Origin: Pseudomonas asiatica
GTDB lineage: Bacteria; Pseudomonadota; Gammaproteobacteria; Pseudomonadales; Pseudomonadaceae
Direction: 5' to 3'
NCBI RefSeq assembly: GCF_040214835.1
Contig: NZ_CP157874.1
Coordinates: forward strand, 1,802,001-1,866,000
Length of the DNA: 64,000 nt
Shown here: positions 9,414-19,092 of the stretch, one piece after another
Numbering within the stretch: the first letter of the stretch is position 1
Layout: each line of letters opens with the position of its first letter
Position numbers and translations under genes: made by a program
The notes under the pieces: model-generated
The model's input: the letters and a program-made list of their open reading frames with translations, nothing else
What the model was told of the DNA's origin: nothing
Databases searched by the model: none

Positions 9414-10763
9414 TCACCGATCCTGAGTGAACTCGATCAAAAAACGCGTCCACCCATCCTCGCATTGCGCCCGAATGCTCCCGCCATGGGCCTGCACGAT
9501 CGACCGGGTAATCGCCAACCCCAACCCGGCATGCTCGCTACTGCCTTCCCGCCGCGCCGGGTCCACCCGGTAGAAGCGGTCGAACAACCGTGGTAACACT
9601 GCCGGCTCGATAGCCGCCCCGTTATTGGCCACGCCAATCCTCGGCCCTGGCCCCAATGTCACCTTTATCTGCCCACCCGCCGGGGTGAAGCGCAAGGCAT
9701 TGTCCAGCAAGTTGGACAGTGCCCGGCGCAGCATATGCCGGTCGCCCTGCAGCAGCGCCTCACCCTCGCGCAGCATCTGCACGCCGCTGTCCTCTGCCAG
9801 CGGCGCGTAGTACTCCAGCAGCGCATCCACCTCCTCATGCAGCACCAGCGGTGCTTGCCCCGGCACCAGCAGGCCATGGTCGGCCTTGGCCAGGAACAGC
9901 ATGTCGTTGATCATCTGCGCCATCCATTGCAGCTCCTCGAGGTTGCCGTGCAGGGCTTCGCGGTACTCTTCGAGGCTGCGCGGGCGGGTGAGGGTGACCT
10001 GGGTGTGGGTCAGCAGGTTGGACAGCGGCGTGCGCAGCTCGTGGGCGATGTCGGCGGAGAATGCCGACAGGCGCTGGAAGGCATCGTCCAGGCGCTGCAG
10101 CATGGCGTTCATGGCCGTCGCCAGCTCGGCCAGCTCTTCGGGCATCTGTGCCACCGGCAGGCGTGTGGTGAGCGAGCGCGCCGATACACTGGCAGCCACC
10201 TGGCCCATCTGCCGCAACGGTCGCAGCCCGCGGCGTGCAGCCCAGGCACCGAGCAGTGCCGTGGCCAGTGCCGACAGGCCCACCGTCAGCCAGATCAGCC
10301 GTTGCATGCCCTGCAGGAAGTGCTGGTGATGGGTGATGTCGAGGTACAGGGTCAGTTGTGGCGACTGCGGGGCGCCTTGCGCCAGGTGCACGGCCAGGCT
10401 GCGGTAGTCGGTGCCTTGCGCATGCAGGGTTGCCAGGCCGTCGGGCAGTGGCGTCCGCGGCAGGCCTGTGCGGCTTTCGAACCAGGTGGCGCCGTCGCTG
10501 CCGTTGATGCGCAAGGCCAGGTCGGCCTGGTGGCCCAGTTCATCGCGCAAGGCGGGCAGGCGCGCCTGCAGCTCGGCCGGGGTGGTGATACCGGCCAGCT
10601 GGGTGCGGAACAGCGACAGGCGCGAGTCCAGCAGTTGCTGGTCCAGTTCGACGAAGTGCTGCTCGCTGGCCCGGCTGAATATCAGGCCGGCACCGAGCGA
10701 GACAGCGGCGGTGCAGGCGGCGAACAGCAGGGCCAGGCGGCTGCCGAGGGAGACCCGACGCAT
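9414..10763 (-). CDS. Sensor histidine kinase, heavy-metal (CusS/CopS) type
   Basis: A membrane sensor of 449 residues. An N-terminal TM (LALLFAACTAAVSLGAGLIF), a periplasmic domain of about 130 residues and a second TM are followed by a HAMP region. The H-box is FSADIAHELRTPLSNLL; N-box NLLDNALRF and the late GLGLAI G-box form the ATPase. It begins immediately after the response regulator, whose TGA overlaps the kinase ATG (TGATG), so the two are translationally coupled. The metal assignment is by overall layout only; no copper genes are adjacent. Confidence 0.88.
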   Translation of the reverse strand: MRRVSLGSRLALLFAACTAAVSLGAGLIFSRASEQHFVELDQQLLDSRLSLFRTQLAGITTPAELQARLPALRDELGHQADLALRINGSDGATWFESRTGLPRTPLPDGLATLHAQGTDYRSLAVHLAQGAPQSPQLTLYLDITHHQHFLQGMQRLIWLTVGLSALATALLGAWAARRGLRPLRQMGQVAASVSARSLTTRLPVAQMPEELAELATAMNAMLQRLDDAFQRLSAFSADIAHELRTPLSNLLTHTQVTLTRPRSLEEYREALHGNLEELQWMAQMINDMLFLAKADHGLLVPGQAPLVLHEEVDALLEYYAPLAEDSGVQMLREGEALLQGDRHMLRRALSNLLDNALRFTPAGGQIKVTLGPGPRIGVANNGAAIEPAVLPRLFDRFYRVDPARREGSSEHAGLGLAITRSIVQAHGGSIRAQCEDGWTRFLIEFTQDR

Positions 10764-11443
10764 CACTCAGTACGCTCTTCGAGTACATAGCCCATGCCGC
10801 GTACGGTATGGATCAGCTTGTTGGGGTGTGGGTCGTCGATCTTCAGGCGCAGGCGGCGGATCGCCACTTCGATCACATTGGTGTCGCTGTCGAAATTCAT
10901 GTCCCATACCTGCGAGGCGATCAGCGATTTGGGCAGCACCTCGCCCTGGCGGCGCAGCAGCAGTTCAAGCAGGGCGAACTCCTTGGCGGTCAGGTCGATG
11001 CGCTGGCCGGCGCGCTCGGCGCGGCGGCGGATCAGGTCCAGGCGCAGATCGGCCAGGCCCAGGGTGGTGTCCTGGCTGGGGCTGGTGCCCCGGCGCAGAA
11101 GGCTGCGCACCCGCGCCAGCAGTTCGGAGAAGGCGAACGGCTTGACCAGGTAATCATCGGCGCCCAATTCCAGGCCGTGCACCCGGTCTTCCACGGCATC
11201 GCGGGCGGTGAGAAACAGCACCGGGGTGTCCAGGCCGGCCTGGCGCACGGCCTGGAGGATCTGCCAGCCGTCACGGCCAGGCAGCATCACGTCGAGAATC
11301 AGCAGGTCGTGGTCGCCGGTCAGGGCGAGGAACTGGCCGGTCTCGCCGTCGGTGGCCAGTTCCGTGGCGAAGCCGGCCTCGTTCAGGCCCTGGCTCAGGT
11401 ACTGGCCGGTACGGGCCTGGTCTTCGACGATCAGCAGTTTCAT
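10763..11443 (-). CDS. OmpR-family response regulator (CopR/IrlR type)
   Basis: A 226-residue regulator with a receiver domain (acidic pocket VEDQ, phospho-aspartate in [10 protein letters not shown], lysine in LVKPF) and a C-terminal winged helix ([15 protein letters not shown] and [15 protein letters not shown]...[12 protein letters not shown]). It is the partner of the kinase that follows it. The start is ATG 11443. The 265-base gap upstream to queF contains a REP pair and presumably the divergent promoters. Confidence 0.92.
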   Translation of the reverse strand: MKLLIVEDQARTGQYLSQGLNEAGFATELATDGETGQFLALTGDHDLLILDVMLPGRDGWQILQAVRQAGLDTPVLFLTARDAVEDRVHGLELGADDYLVKPFAFSELLARVRSLLRRGTSPSQDTTLGLADLRLDLIRRRAERAGQRIDLTAKEFALLELLLRRQGEVLPKSLIASQVWDMNFDSDTNVIEVAIRRLRLKIDDPHPNKLIHTVRGMGYVLEERTE

Positions 11444-11476
11444 TGGGTGAATTGACTCCAGCAAACGGCACAAAAC

Positions 11477-11566
11477 CCTGTGGGAGCGGGTTTACCCGCG
11501 AAGAATTCAACACGGTGCATGGCACCGGCTTTGCCGGTGTTCGCGGGTGAACCCGCTCCCACAGGG
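11477..11566. repeat. Inverted REP pair (type A)
   Basis: GGGAGCGGGTTTACCCGCGAA and its inverted copy flank a short linker with an inner ACCGGC/GCCGGT hairpin. Confidence 0.88.
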
Positions 11567-11707
11567 GTTGGGTGATGCTGAGATGATACGTGACGATGCA
11601 CCCGCTCGCCCCAAACTGACGAAGATGTAATCCCGCTGACTTGCGCTCCAAGGCGGGGGGCAAAACCGGTAGACTAGGGGCAATTTCGAACCTTCAGGTC
11701 AGTTTCC

Positions 11708-12538
11708 ATGCATCCCGCTGCCGAACATTCCCCGCTGGGCAAGTCCAGCGAATACATTGCCACCTATTCTCCGGAGCTGCTGTTCCCGATCCCGCGTACC
11801 GCCAAGTGGGCCGAACTGGGCGTTACCGCCCAGACCTTGCCGTGGCAGGGTGTGGATTACTGGAACTGCTTCGAGCTGAGCTGGCTGCTGCCGTCGGGCA
11901 AGCCGGTGGTGGCAATCGGCGAGTTCGCCATCCCCGCCGATTCGCCGAACATCATCGAGTCCAAGTCGTTCAAGCTGTACCTGAACTCATTGAACCAGAC
12001 GGTGTTCGCCTCGCTTGGCGAACTGCAGGCGTGCCTGGAGAAAGACCTGTCCGCCGCCGCCGGCAAGCCGGTCGGCGTGAAAGTGCGTACCCTGGCCGAG
12101 GTCGAGGCCCAAGGCGTGGTGGCCTTGCCGGGGCATTGCATCGATGCGCTGGACGTTGCCATCAGCAACTACGAACAGCCACAGCCAGAGCTGCTGCACT
12201 GCAACCCGGAGCGGCAGGTGGAAGAAACCCTGCACAGCCACCTGCTGAAGTCCAACTGCCCGGTCACCGGCCAGCCGGACTGGGGCAGCGTGGTGGTCGA
12301 GTACAAGGGCAGGGCGCTGGACCATGCCAGCCTGCTGACCTACCTGATCAGCTTCCGCCAGCATGCCGACTTCCACGAGCAGTGTGTGGAGCGGATCTAC
12401 CTGGACTTGAAGAACCTGCTGCAGCCGGAGCATTTGACCGTGTATGCGCGCTATGTGCGCCGGGGTGGGCTGGATATCAACCCTTACCGCAGCATGGGGG
12501 CGATCAGCCCGGACAACAAGCGCCTGGTTCGGCAGTAA
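11708..12538 (+). CDS. queF: NADPH-dependent 7-cyano-7-deazaguanine reductase
   Basis: QueF reduces preQ0 to preQ1 in queuosine biosynthesis, a four-electron NADPH reaction unique to the pathway. The long bimodular form is present (276 residues). The NADPH-site motif [15 protein letters not shown] lies near residue 85. The catalytic cysteine is in [16 protein letters not shown], with [11 protein letters not shown] and the terminal INPYRSMG segment downstream. ATG 11708 follows CAGGTC weakly. No other queuosine gene is adjacent. Confidence 0.95.
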   Translation: MHPAAEHSPLGKSSEYIATYSPELLFPIPRTAKWAELGVTAQTLPWQGVDYWNCFELSWLLPSGKPVVAIGEFAIPADSPNIIESKSFKLYLNSLNQTVFASLGELQACLEKDLSAAAGKPVGVKVRTLAEVEAQGVVALPGHCIDALDVAISNYEQPQPELLHCNPERQVEETLHSHLLKSNCPVTGQPDWGSVVVEYKGRALDHASLLTYLISFRQHADFHEQCVERIYLDLKNLLQPEHLTVYARYVRRGGLDINPYRSMGAISPDNKRLVRQ

Positions 12539-12553
12539 GGTTCGCAAGTACGC

Positions 12554-12680
12554 AGGGGGGGCGCTTCGCGCCCCTATCGCGACACAAGGCCGCTCCTACA
12601 GATACAGCGCAAGATTTGAGGCATGCGCTGTACGTGTAGGAGCGGCCTTGTGTCGCGATAGGGCCGCAAAGCGGCCCCAG
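12554..12680. repeat. Inverted REP-like pair (type B)
   Basis: Inverted copies of the TAGGAGCGGCCTTGTGTCGC repeat, each flanked by a GC-rich hairpin (GGGGCGC and GGGGCCGC forms), lie between queF and the small gene at 12686. Confidence 0.87.
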
Positions 12681-12685
12681 TATTT

Positions 12686-12949
12686 CTAGATCCCCATGCT
12701 GTGCAGCGAGTTGGCAATGCTGCGCAGGGTGGCGGTGAGGTCGGGGTGGTCGGCCTCGAAGCGTTCGATCGCCAGGTTCACGCCGTCCACCAGGTTATGG
12801 TCTGGCGTGGCTTCCTCAAGCTTCAGTTGCGCCTCGATCTGGCGCGCTTCTTCGTGCAGCGCGGCCAGTTCCTCGTCAGAAAGCGGCACGTTGCGATCCA
12901 GTTGCTCGCGCAAGCTGTTCAGGCGCTCTTGCAATTCGCGGGCAGGCAT
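12686..12949 (-). CDS. DUF4404-type small coiled-coil protein
   Basis: An 87-residue, acidic, largely helical protein beginning MPARELQERLNSLREQLDRN. It matches the DUF4404 family as I recall it (Leu/Glu heptads, an IEAQLKLEE segment, a DLTATLRSIANSLHSMGI end). Function is unknown. No membrane segment or catalytic motif is visible. ATG 12949 is the start; the frame continues upstream without support. Confidence 0.75.
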   Translation of the reverse strand: MPARELQERLNSLREQLDRNVPLSDEELAALHEEARQIEAQLKLEEATPDHNLVDGVNLAIERFEADHPDLTATLRSIANSLHSMGI

Positions 12950-13071
12950 TGGCAGTTCTCCATCAATGGCTTGGCAAGCCATGGACCTCAGCGAAGCGGC
13001 AAAGGTTCTGGCCTGTCTTCAGCGTAATCCACCTGCCGTTGCTTTGCATGATCCGCGTCAATGGTGCTGTA

Positions 13072-13635
13072 TCAGGGTTTTTCGCCCTTGCGCCGGCGTT
13101 GGGCGATGTCCTGCAGGCAGGTGTCCAGCGCTTCCAGGTGGTCGATCACCGAGTGCACGCCCAGGCTGAACAATTCAAGCGTCGCCTTGCCACGGGCCAG
13201 GTCCTGTTCCTGCGCAGTCATGGCTTGCCATTGCCGCGAGCTGCGGTCGCAGAACGGGCTGCAGGCTGCCAGCCCTACCGTCCACAACCCCGCGTTCAGG
13301 CCAGATTGCAGCAGGCGTGGGTCGCCGCTGACCAGCACGCAGCCGTCCAGGCGTTGGCTGTCGAGCGTCATCAGGGCCTGCCAGCAGGCATTCGGCGCCG
13401 GCCAGCGCGCGCCGTTCACCGAATGCCCCGGCAGCCAGGCGGGCAGTACGTGCGCCAGGCGCTTGCTCTGGGTGGCGTCGAGGTCGTCCAGCCAGATGCA
13501 CGGCACCTGGCGCTGGCGCAGGCTGGCGAGGGTGGCCAGGGCGCCGGGGGCGGGCGAGGGGGCGCCATTGGCGGCTTGAACCAGGCAGCCGCGCAAGCCG
13601 AACAGCACAGCGGTGAAGGCGGGTGCAGCGTCCAT
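13072..13635 (-). CDS. HAD-like protein, phosphonatase-related, degenerate active site
   Basis: A 187-residue protein that begins AFTAVLFGLRGCLV where HAD hydrolases have their DxD nucleophile motif; both aspartates are missing. A later CIWLDDLD stretch and VLVSGDPRLLQSGLNAGLWTVGL resemble HAD motifs II to IV of phosphonoacetaldehyde hydrolase relatives. It is therefore probably not a phosphatase, and its role is unknown. It sits between the DUF4404 gene and mlaA, as in other pseudomonads from memory. Confidence 0.62.
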   Translation of the reverse strand: MDAAPAFTAVLFGLRGCLVQAANGAPSPAPGALATLASLRQRQVPCIWLDDLDATQSKRLAHVLPAWLPGHSVNGARWPAPNACWQALMTLDSQRLDGCVLVSGDPRLLQSGLNAGLWTVGLAACSPFCDRSSRQWQAMTAQEQDLARGKATLELFSLGVHSVIDHLEALDTCLQDIAQRRRKGEKP

Positions 13636-13835
13636 GGCAACTTCCCTCAAATAGTCCGCAGGCTATTCGGCGATTGTTACCGCCCTGTGACAACGGGCAC
13701 CGCGCAACAGTTGTTCACAAAATATTGAGCAGAGATGTGTAAAGCTGTTTATCAGCCCGCAAGCCTCTATACTGCCGCCGTACAGCAGCGCACCCGTTTG
13801 CGCTTGCGGCCGAGAAATTCGATGGAGAAACACCT

Positions 13836-14543
13836 ATGCGTAGGATCGGTGCCAGTGTGATCGAACGAGTCACCCAGGCCTGTGTCTGCGCCAGCATGCT
13901 GCTGGCGCCCGTGGCAGCCACCCAGGCCGCCACCGAGGAAGATCCCTGGGAAGCGGTCAACCGCCCGATCTTCCGTTTCAACGATACCCTCGACACCTAT
14001 GCCCTCAAGCCATTGGCCAAGGGCTACCAGGCGGTCACCCCGCAGTTCCTCGAAGATGGCATCCACAACATCTTCCGCAACCTGGGTGATGTGACCAACC
14101 TGGCCAACGACCTGCTGCAGTTCAAGCCCCATGCTGCGGGCGTGGACACGGCGCGGCTGATCGTCAACACCACCTTCGGCCTGGGCGGCTTCTTCGACGT
14201 GGGTACCAAGATGGGTCTGCAGCGCAACGACGAGGACTTCGGCCAGACCCTCGGCTACTGGGGCGTGCCGAGCGGCCCGTACGTGGTCATCCCGCTGCTG
14301 GGCCCGAGCACCGTGCGTGACGGCGTGGCCAAGTACCCGGATACCTACACCAAGCCCTACCGCTACATCGACCATGTGCCGACGCGCAATTCGATCTTCG
14401 CCCTGGACATCATCGACACCCGCGCCGACCTGCTGTCGGCCGAGAAGCTGATCCAGGGTGACAAGTACATCTTCATTCGCAACGCCTACCTGCAGAACCG
14501 CGAGTTCAAGGTCAAGGATGGCGAGGTCGAAGACGACTTCTGA
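13836..14543 (+). CDS. mlaA: Phospholipid-trafficking protein MlaA (VacJ)
   Basis: MlaA removes mislocalised phospholipids from the outer leaflet of the outer membrane and passes them to MlaC. The domain begins DPWEAVNRPIFRFNDTLD and continues with the family blocks FGLGGFFDVGTKMGL, DFGQTLGYWGV and GPYVVIPLLGPSTVRDG. Length is 235 residues. The signal peptide ends APVAATQAA without a lipobox cysteine at the cleavage point, unlike the E. coli lipoprotein. A REP-like pair follows the gene. Confidence 0.92.
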   Translation: MRRIGASVIERVTQACVCASMLLAPVAATQAATEEDPWEAVNRPIFRFNDTLDTYALKPLAKGYQAVTPQFLEDGIHNIFRNLGDVTNLANDLLQFKPHAAGVDTARLIVNTTFGLGGFFDVGTKMGLQRNDEDFGQTLGYWGVPSGPYVVIPLLGPSTVRDGVAKYPDTYTKPYRYIDHVPTRNSIFALDIIDTRADLLSAEKLIQGDKYIFIRNAYLQNREFKVKDGEVEDDF

Positions 14544-14575
14544 TCCTGCGCGTGCTTGGTCCTGCACAGTCCCCG

Positions 14576-14692
14576 TGTAGGAGCGGCCTTGTGTCGCGAT
14601 AGGGCCGCAAAGCGGCCCCGGCAATTCATGTGGCGAAGCTGAAGCCGGGGGCTGCTGCGCAGCCCATCGCGACACAAGGCCGCTCCTACAGG
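14576..14692. repeat. Inverted REP-like pair (type B)
   Basis: GTAGGAGCGGCCTTGTGTCG and its inverted copy flank inner hairpins GGGCCGCAAAGCGGCCC and GGGGGCTGCTGCGCAGCCC. Confidence 0.87.
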
Positions 14693-14709
14693 GGTGCCCA
14701 GCAGACCCA

Positions 14710-15009
14710 TCAATGCATCGCCAGAATCCGCAACCCGAACTTCTGCTGCCCGCCCGGCTGGTCGGCAATCCACACCACTTCGGTGCTGGCGTGCAGCCCC
14801 TTCAGCGCCGGGTGGTCGGACTCGATCCGTACCTCGATATGGTCTCCCACGTGGAAGCGCTGCGGTGCCTGCACCTGCATGCCGCCGCTGGACAGGTCCA
14901 GGCACACTGCCGCGATCACCTGGCCTTCGTGCAGCAGGCTGACCTCGGTGTCGATGCGCATGCGGATGAAATCGCGTTTCTCGCCATGGCTGGAGGGCGT
15001 GTGGGGCAT
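14710..15009 (-). CDS. Single-domain PilZ protein
   Basis: A 99-residue PilZ protein, a likely cyclic-di-GMP receptor. The arginine motif region is EKRDFIRMRID and the second motif is DLSSGGMQV, matching D/NxSxxG. The barrel ends with STEVVWIADQPGGQQKFGLRIL. It is divergent from rssB, with about 280 bases between the start codons holding both promoters. A role in c-di-GMP-controlled motility or biofilm is inferred from the family. Confidence 0.85.
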   Translation of the reverse strand: MPHTPSSHGEKRDFIRMRIDTEVSLLHEGQVIAAVCLDLSSGGMQVQAPQRFHVGDHIEVRIESDHPALKGLHASTEVVWIADQPGGQQKFGLRILAMH

Positions 15010-15291
15010 GCTGCATCCTTCCCGTCGGGTTGCGCTGGTCGACTTTCTTATAACTCCCGGTGATTTGCCCTGTAAAGTGCGCCGAGGTCGACCCTTGCAT
15101 GCTTGAAACGCCTGCCGGATGGGAGTACCGTCTGCGCCTTACAAGGTAGCTCTCACAGTTGCCGGACAGTTGCCGGGCAGGTGATCTTGTCCTACAACTC
15201 AAAGTAGAGTGTGACCACAAAGAATTCCCGTAGCTGGCCGTCTGCCTTGCCGACACCGCTGCACCAACCTAAATCGGCGCCGTTCGCCCAC

Positions 15292-16476
15292 ATGCAGAAA
15301 ACCAGTGCAACGCTGCTGATCATCGATGACGACGACGTGGTCCGTGCAAGCCTCGCCGCCTATCTTGAAGACAGTGGCTTCAGCGTCCTCCAGGCCGGCA
15401 ATGGCCAGCAGGGGCTTCAGGTCTTCGAAGAACACCAGCCCGACCTCGTGATCTGCGATCTGCGCATGCCGCAGATGGGCGGCCTCGAACTGATCCGCCA
15501 GGTCAGCGAGCGCGCCCCGCAGTTACCGGTGATCGTGGTGTCCGGTGCCGGCGTCATGAGTGATGCGGTGGAAGCGTTGCGCCTGGGCGCTGCCGACTAC
15601 CTGATCAAGCCGCTGGAAGACCTGGCCGTGCTCGAGCATTCGGTGCGCCGCGCCCTCGACCGCTCGCGCCTGGTGCTGGAAAACCAGCGCTACCGCGACA
15701 AGCTCGAAGCCGCCAACCGCGAACTGGAGGCCAGCCTGCACCTGCTGCAGGAGGACCAGACCGCCGGTCGCCAGGTGCAGATGAACATGCTGCCGGAAAG
15801 CCCTTGGGTGGCCGGCGAGTTCGCCTTCGAGCACCAGATCATCCCGTCGCTGTACCTGTCGGGTGATTTTGCCGATTACTTCCGGGTGGACGAACGGCGC
15901 ATCGCTTTCTATCTCGCCGACGTCTCCGGGCATGGCGCGTCGTCAGCGTTCGTCACCGTGCTGCTGAAGTTCATGACCACGCGGCTGTTGTTCGAATTCA
16001 AGCGCGGCAGCAAGATGCGCGAGTTCAAACCCTCGCAGGTGCTCAGCCACATCAACCGCGGGCTGATCAACTGCAAGCTGGGCAAGCACGTGACCATGGT
16101 TGGCGGGGTGATCGATGAAGACACCGGCCTGCTGACCTACGCCGTTGGCGGCCATCTGCCGCTGCCGGTGCTGCACACCCCCGAGCACACCCGCTACCTG
16201 GAAGGCCGCGGCCTGCCGGTGGGGCTGTTCGACGAGGCCACCTACCAGGACCTGGTAGTGGAGCTGCCGCCGCAGTTCAGCCTCAGCCTGATGTCCGATG
16301 GCATTCTGGACCTTTTGCCGGGTGACACGCTCAAAGATAAAGAAACCGCCCTGCCGGAAATCGTCAGGGCAGCAGGTGGCAGCCTGGATGGGCTGCGTCA
16401 ACGATTTGGATTGGCTACGCTTGGGGAGATGCCGGATGATATCGCCCTATTGGTGTTGAGCAGGAACCTTCAATGA
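15292..16476 (+). CDS. rssB: Response regulator with PP2C-like phosphatase output (RssB)
   Basis: A 394-residue regulator: receiver domain (IIDDDDVVR, phospho-aspartate in VICDLRMP, LIKPLE lysine), a coiled linker (about 125-155), then an SpoIIE/PP2C-type phosphatase with metal-binding aspartates in SGDFADYF and YLADVSGHGASSAF and the late LMSDGILDLLP. The downstream rssC overlaps it by four bases and encodes the expected anti-anti-sigma substrate. This is the pseudomonad RssB-RssC pair linked to stress-sigma/swarming control. The frame is open from 15211, but ATG 15292 gives the normal receiver N-terminus. Confidence 0.9.
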   Translation: MQKTSATLLIIDDDDVVRASLAAYLEDSGFSVLQAGNGQQGLQVFEEHQPDLVICDLRMPQMGGLELIRQVSERAPQLPVIVVSGAGVMSDAVEALRLGAADYLIKPLEDLAVLEHSVRRALDRSRLVLENQRYRDKLEAANRELEASLHLLQEDQTAGRQVQMNMLPESPWVAGEFAFEHQIIPSLYLSGDFADYFRVDERRIAFYLADVSGHGASSAFVTVLLKFMTTRLLFEFKRGSKMREFKPSQVLSHINRGLINCKLGKHVTMVGGVIDEDTGLLTYAVGGHLPLPVLHTPEHTRYLEGRGLPVGLFDEATYQDLVVELPPQFSLSLMSDGILDLLPGDTLKDKETALPEIVRAAGGSLDGLRQRFGLATLGEMPDDIALLVLSRNLQ

Positions 16477-16955
16477 GTACCGGTAGAATCCAGTTCGCCG
16501 AGCAGAGCGGTACCTTCGTCCTGAAATTCGTCGGTGAAGTGCGCCTGACCCTGTGTTCGGCGCTGGATGCGACGATCGAGAAGATTTTCACCGCGTTGAA
16601 CTTCTCGGCGATTGTCATCGACCTGACCGAAACCGAGAGCATCGACAGCACCACCCTGGGCCTGCTGGCCAAGCTGTCGATCCTGTCGCGCCAGAAGGTT
16701 GGCCTGTTGCCGACCGTGGTCACCACCAACCCGGACATTTCCCGGTTGTTGCAGTCGATGGGCTTCGATCAGGTGTTCAACATCGTCGATCGGCCGATCC
16801 CGTGCCCGGAATGCCTGACCGACCTGCCGTCCCAGGACCAGAACGAAGACGTGGTGCGCTCCAAGGTGCTGGAGGCGCACAAGATCCTCATGGGCCTGAA
16901 CGACTCCAACCGCGAAGCCTTCCATGACCTGGTCAATGCGCTGGAGCGGACCTGA
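16473..16955 (+). CDS. rssC: Anti-sigma factor antagonist, STAS domain (RssC)
   Basis: A 160-residue STAS protein. The phosphorylatable serine region is LTETESIDSTTLGLLAKLS, matching SpoIIAA-type proteins. It overlaps rssB (ATGA), so the phosphatase and its substrate are co-translated. A CPECL motif in the C-terminal extension is outside the STAS core. It probably binds and releases an anti-sigma element when dephosphorylated. Confidence 0.9.
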   Translation: MSTGRIQFAEQSGTFVLKFVGEVRLTLCSALDATIEKIFTALNFSAIVIDLTETESIDSTTLGLLAKLSILSRQKVGLLPTVVTTNPDISRLLQSMGFDQVFNIVDRPIPCPECLTDLPSQDQNEDVVRSKVLEAHKILMGLNDSNREAFHDLVNALERT

Positions 16956-16967
16956 TCTTCAGCCTGT

Positions 16968-17068
16968 ACCGGCCTCTTCGCGGGCGCGCCCGCTCCCACA
17001 GGTACTGCGCTGCATTCGGAACCTGTGGTGGTCCTGTGGGAGCGGGCGTGCCCGCGAAGAGGCCGGCA
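16968..17068. repeat. Inverted REP pair (type A variant)
   Basis: GGCCTCTTCGCGGGCGCGCC with TCCCACAGG, and its inverted copy; the palindrome core is GCGGGCGCGCCCGC rather than the commoner TAAA form. Confidence 0.87.
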
Positions 17069-17095
17069 AGGCCAACACAAGCATTACCTGCCTGA

Positions 17096-18946
17096 TCACC
17101 CCCGCCGCGCAAACTCGGTAGCCTCACCCCCACCCGCATCCAGCTGATACACCCGCGCCGGCCGCCCCTGTTCATCGAAGAACACCTGTCCCAACCCCGC
17201 GCCATTCCACAACCGCTCGCCAGCCTTGCTATGGCTGGGTGTACGCGGCACCACCTCCATTTCCCGCCGCTTGGTAAACCAGTTGAGCGGCGAGCGTGGC
17301 GCATACAGCCAGCGGTTGAGCCGGTCGAGCACATCCAGCAGGCGCCGCGGGAATTCGTTCTTGATCCCGCTGCTGGTCACCTGCCACAAGTGCGGGCTGC
17401 GCTGGCGGTGGCGGATCAGCACTTCATAGACGAACGAGTAATGCACATCGCCGGACAGCACCACGTAGTGCCCCGGCGTGCGCGAGTGGCGGAAGATGTT
17501 GAGGATGACCTGCGCTGCACCGCGATGGGCCATCCAGTTCTCGGCATCCACCAGCAGCGGGTAGCCCAGCCAGCTGAATAGCTTCTGCACTGTCTCGATC
17601 AGCTTCACGCCAAAAATCGGCGCAGGCGACACGATGATCGCCGACGGGTGGTCCAGCAGTGCTTGCTGCAACTCGCTCAGCGCCTCCCAGTCGAGCAGGC
17701 CGGACGGCTTGGCCAGGCTGCTTTCGCTGCGCCAGCGGCGGGTGCGGGTGTCCAGCACCAGCAAGGGTGGGTTGGTGGGCAGGCTGAACTGCCAGCCCTG
17801 GAAGCGCAGCAGTGCGCCGATCAGCTCATCCTGGGTCTGGCTGTTCAACGCCTGGCATTGCCCGACCAGGGGCTTGCAACCCTGCGGGTCGTTACCCCAG
17901 GCCTGGCACAGCAGGTAGCCGAGCAAGGCATTGCCGATGATCCGCCGCGAAAAGGGGTGGCCGTAGGCGGTTTCTTCCCACAGCGCCGAGAGGTTCCAGT
18001 CGTCGGTGATGTCGTGGTCGTCGAAGATCATCAGGCACGGCAGGTGGGCCATCACTCGCGCTACCTGGCCGAGGTTGTCGGCAAACGCCTGGATCAGCGG
18101 CAGCTCCTGCCGGTAACGGGCCTGGCGCGGGGCGGTGAGCCCGTTGGGCATGTCCAGGTTCACCAGCTGCCAGGGCACCGGTGACCACACCAGCAGGTAC
18201 ATGGCCATGACCTCGGCGAAGGTCACCAGATGGTTGTCGGCGTTGCTGGACGAGAAGATCGGCTTGCGCTTGCCGCCGAAAAAGCGCTCGCGCAGGGTTT
18301 CGTTGCGTTCCTGCGCCGGCAGCAGGTCGGCGCGGTGGTAATAGCAGGCCGGGTGCTGGTACAGCGCCTGGCTGTCGGGCACCACCGCGCCCTCCAGTTG
18401 CTCGTCGAACAGGCCCAGGCGCGCAATCAGGCTGTGGATGGCGCGCAGCATCGGGCCGGCGACGTCGTCGGCATAGACCTGGTCGCCGGTCATCAACAGC
18501 ACGGCGGGGCGGTCCGCGGGGCTTTCGCAGGCCTGCAGCAGGCGGTCGGCGCAGAGCAGGCCATCGGCGGCCGGAAAATGCGGCTTGCGGCAGGAACCGT
18601 GCAGCAGGTGGTCGAGCCGATCGCGCAGCACCAGGCTTGGGCGCCGGGCGCCGGGGTAGAGCAGGTGCGGCGCCCAACCGGCGATGCCCTGGCCGTTGAT
18701 GAGCAGGTCATAATCGAGCAGCTGGTTGCAGGGCAGCGGCTGGGCGAAGTGGATGTCCAGCAGGTGGATGAAGGCGTGCTGGCCCACCGCGACCACCTGG
18801 CAATCGACCTGGGCCTCGCCTGCCGGGAAGATGAGTTCGGGTTGCAGCGGTTGCGTGGCGACCAGCCAGATGGCCAGGCGCTGGGGTTCCAGGCGGCGCA
18901 GTACCGGGCCGGCGAGTACGAGGGGCAATGGGGTAGAGGAGGTCAT
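17096..18946 (-). CDS. PhoD-like metallophosphatase
   Basis: A 616-residue protein of the PhoD/alkaline-phosphatase-D-like metallophosphatase group. Metal-binding motifs include LMTGDQVYADDVAGP, MIFDDHDITDDWNLS and VLSGDVHYSFVYEVLIRH; SSGIKNEFP follows. There is no obvious signal peptide, so it may be cytoplasmic. The substrate is unknown. Start ATG 18946 gives MTSSTPLPLVLAGPVLRRL; the frame extends to 18997 only through REP sequence. Confidence 0.85.
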   Translation of the reverse strand: MTSSTPLPLVLAGPVLRRLEPQRLAIWLVATQPLQPELIFPAGEAQVDCQVVAVGQHAFIHLLDIHFAQPLPCNQLLDYDLLINGQGIAGWAPHLLYPGARRPSLVLRDRLDHLLHGSCRKPHFPAADGLLCADRLLQACESPADRPAVLLMTGDQVYADDVAGPMLRAIHSLIARLGLFDEQLEGAVVPDSQALYQHPACYYHRADLLPAQERNETLRERFFGGKRKPIFSSSNADNHLVTFAEVMAMYLLVWSPVPWQLVNLDMPNGLTAPRQARYRQELPLIQAFADNLGQVARVMAHLPCLMIFDDHDITDDWNLSALWEETAYGHPFSRRIIGNALLGYLLCQAWGNDPQGCKPLVGQCQALNSQTQDELIGALLRFQGWQFSLPTNPPLLVLDTRTRRWRSESSLAKPSGLLDWEALSELQQALLDHPSAIIVSPAPIFGVKLIETVQKLFSWLGYPLLVDAENWMAHRGAAQVILNIFRHSRTPGHYVVLSGDVHYSFVYEVLIRHRQRSPHLWQVTSSGIKNEFPRRLLDVLDRLNRWLYAPRSPLNWFTKRREMEVVPRTPSHSKAGERLWNGAGLGQVFFDEQGRPARVYQLDAGGGEATEFARRG

Positions 18947-18966
18947 CGACAGCTCAGGTGGCTTCT

Positions 18967-19060
18967 CGGGCCTCTTCGCGGGTAAACCCGCTCCCACAGG
19001 TACAGCGCCAACTTCTGGCCTGTGGGGATCCTTGTGGGAGCGGGTTTACCCGCGAAGACG
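18967..19060. repeat. Inverted REP pair (type A)
   Basis: GGCCTCTTCGCGGGTAAACC with CCGCTCCCACAGG, and its inverted copy, lie upstream of the phosphatase start. Confidence 0.88.
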
Positions 19061-19092
19061 CCCTGGAATTCAATACAAATCTAAGGCCAGGT

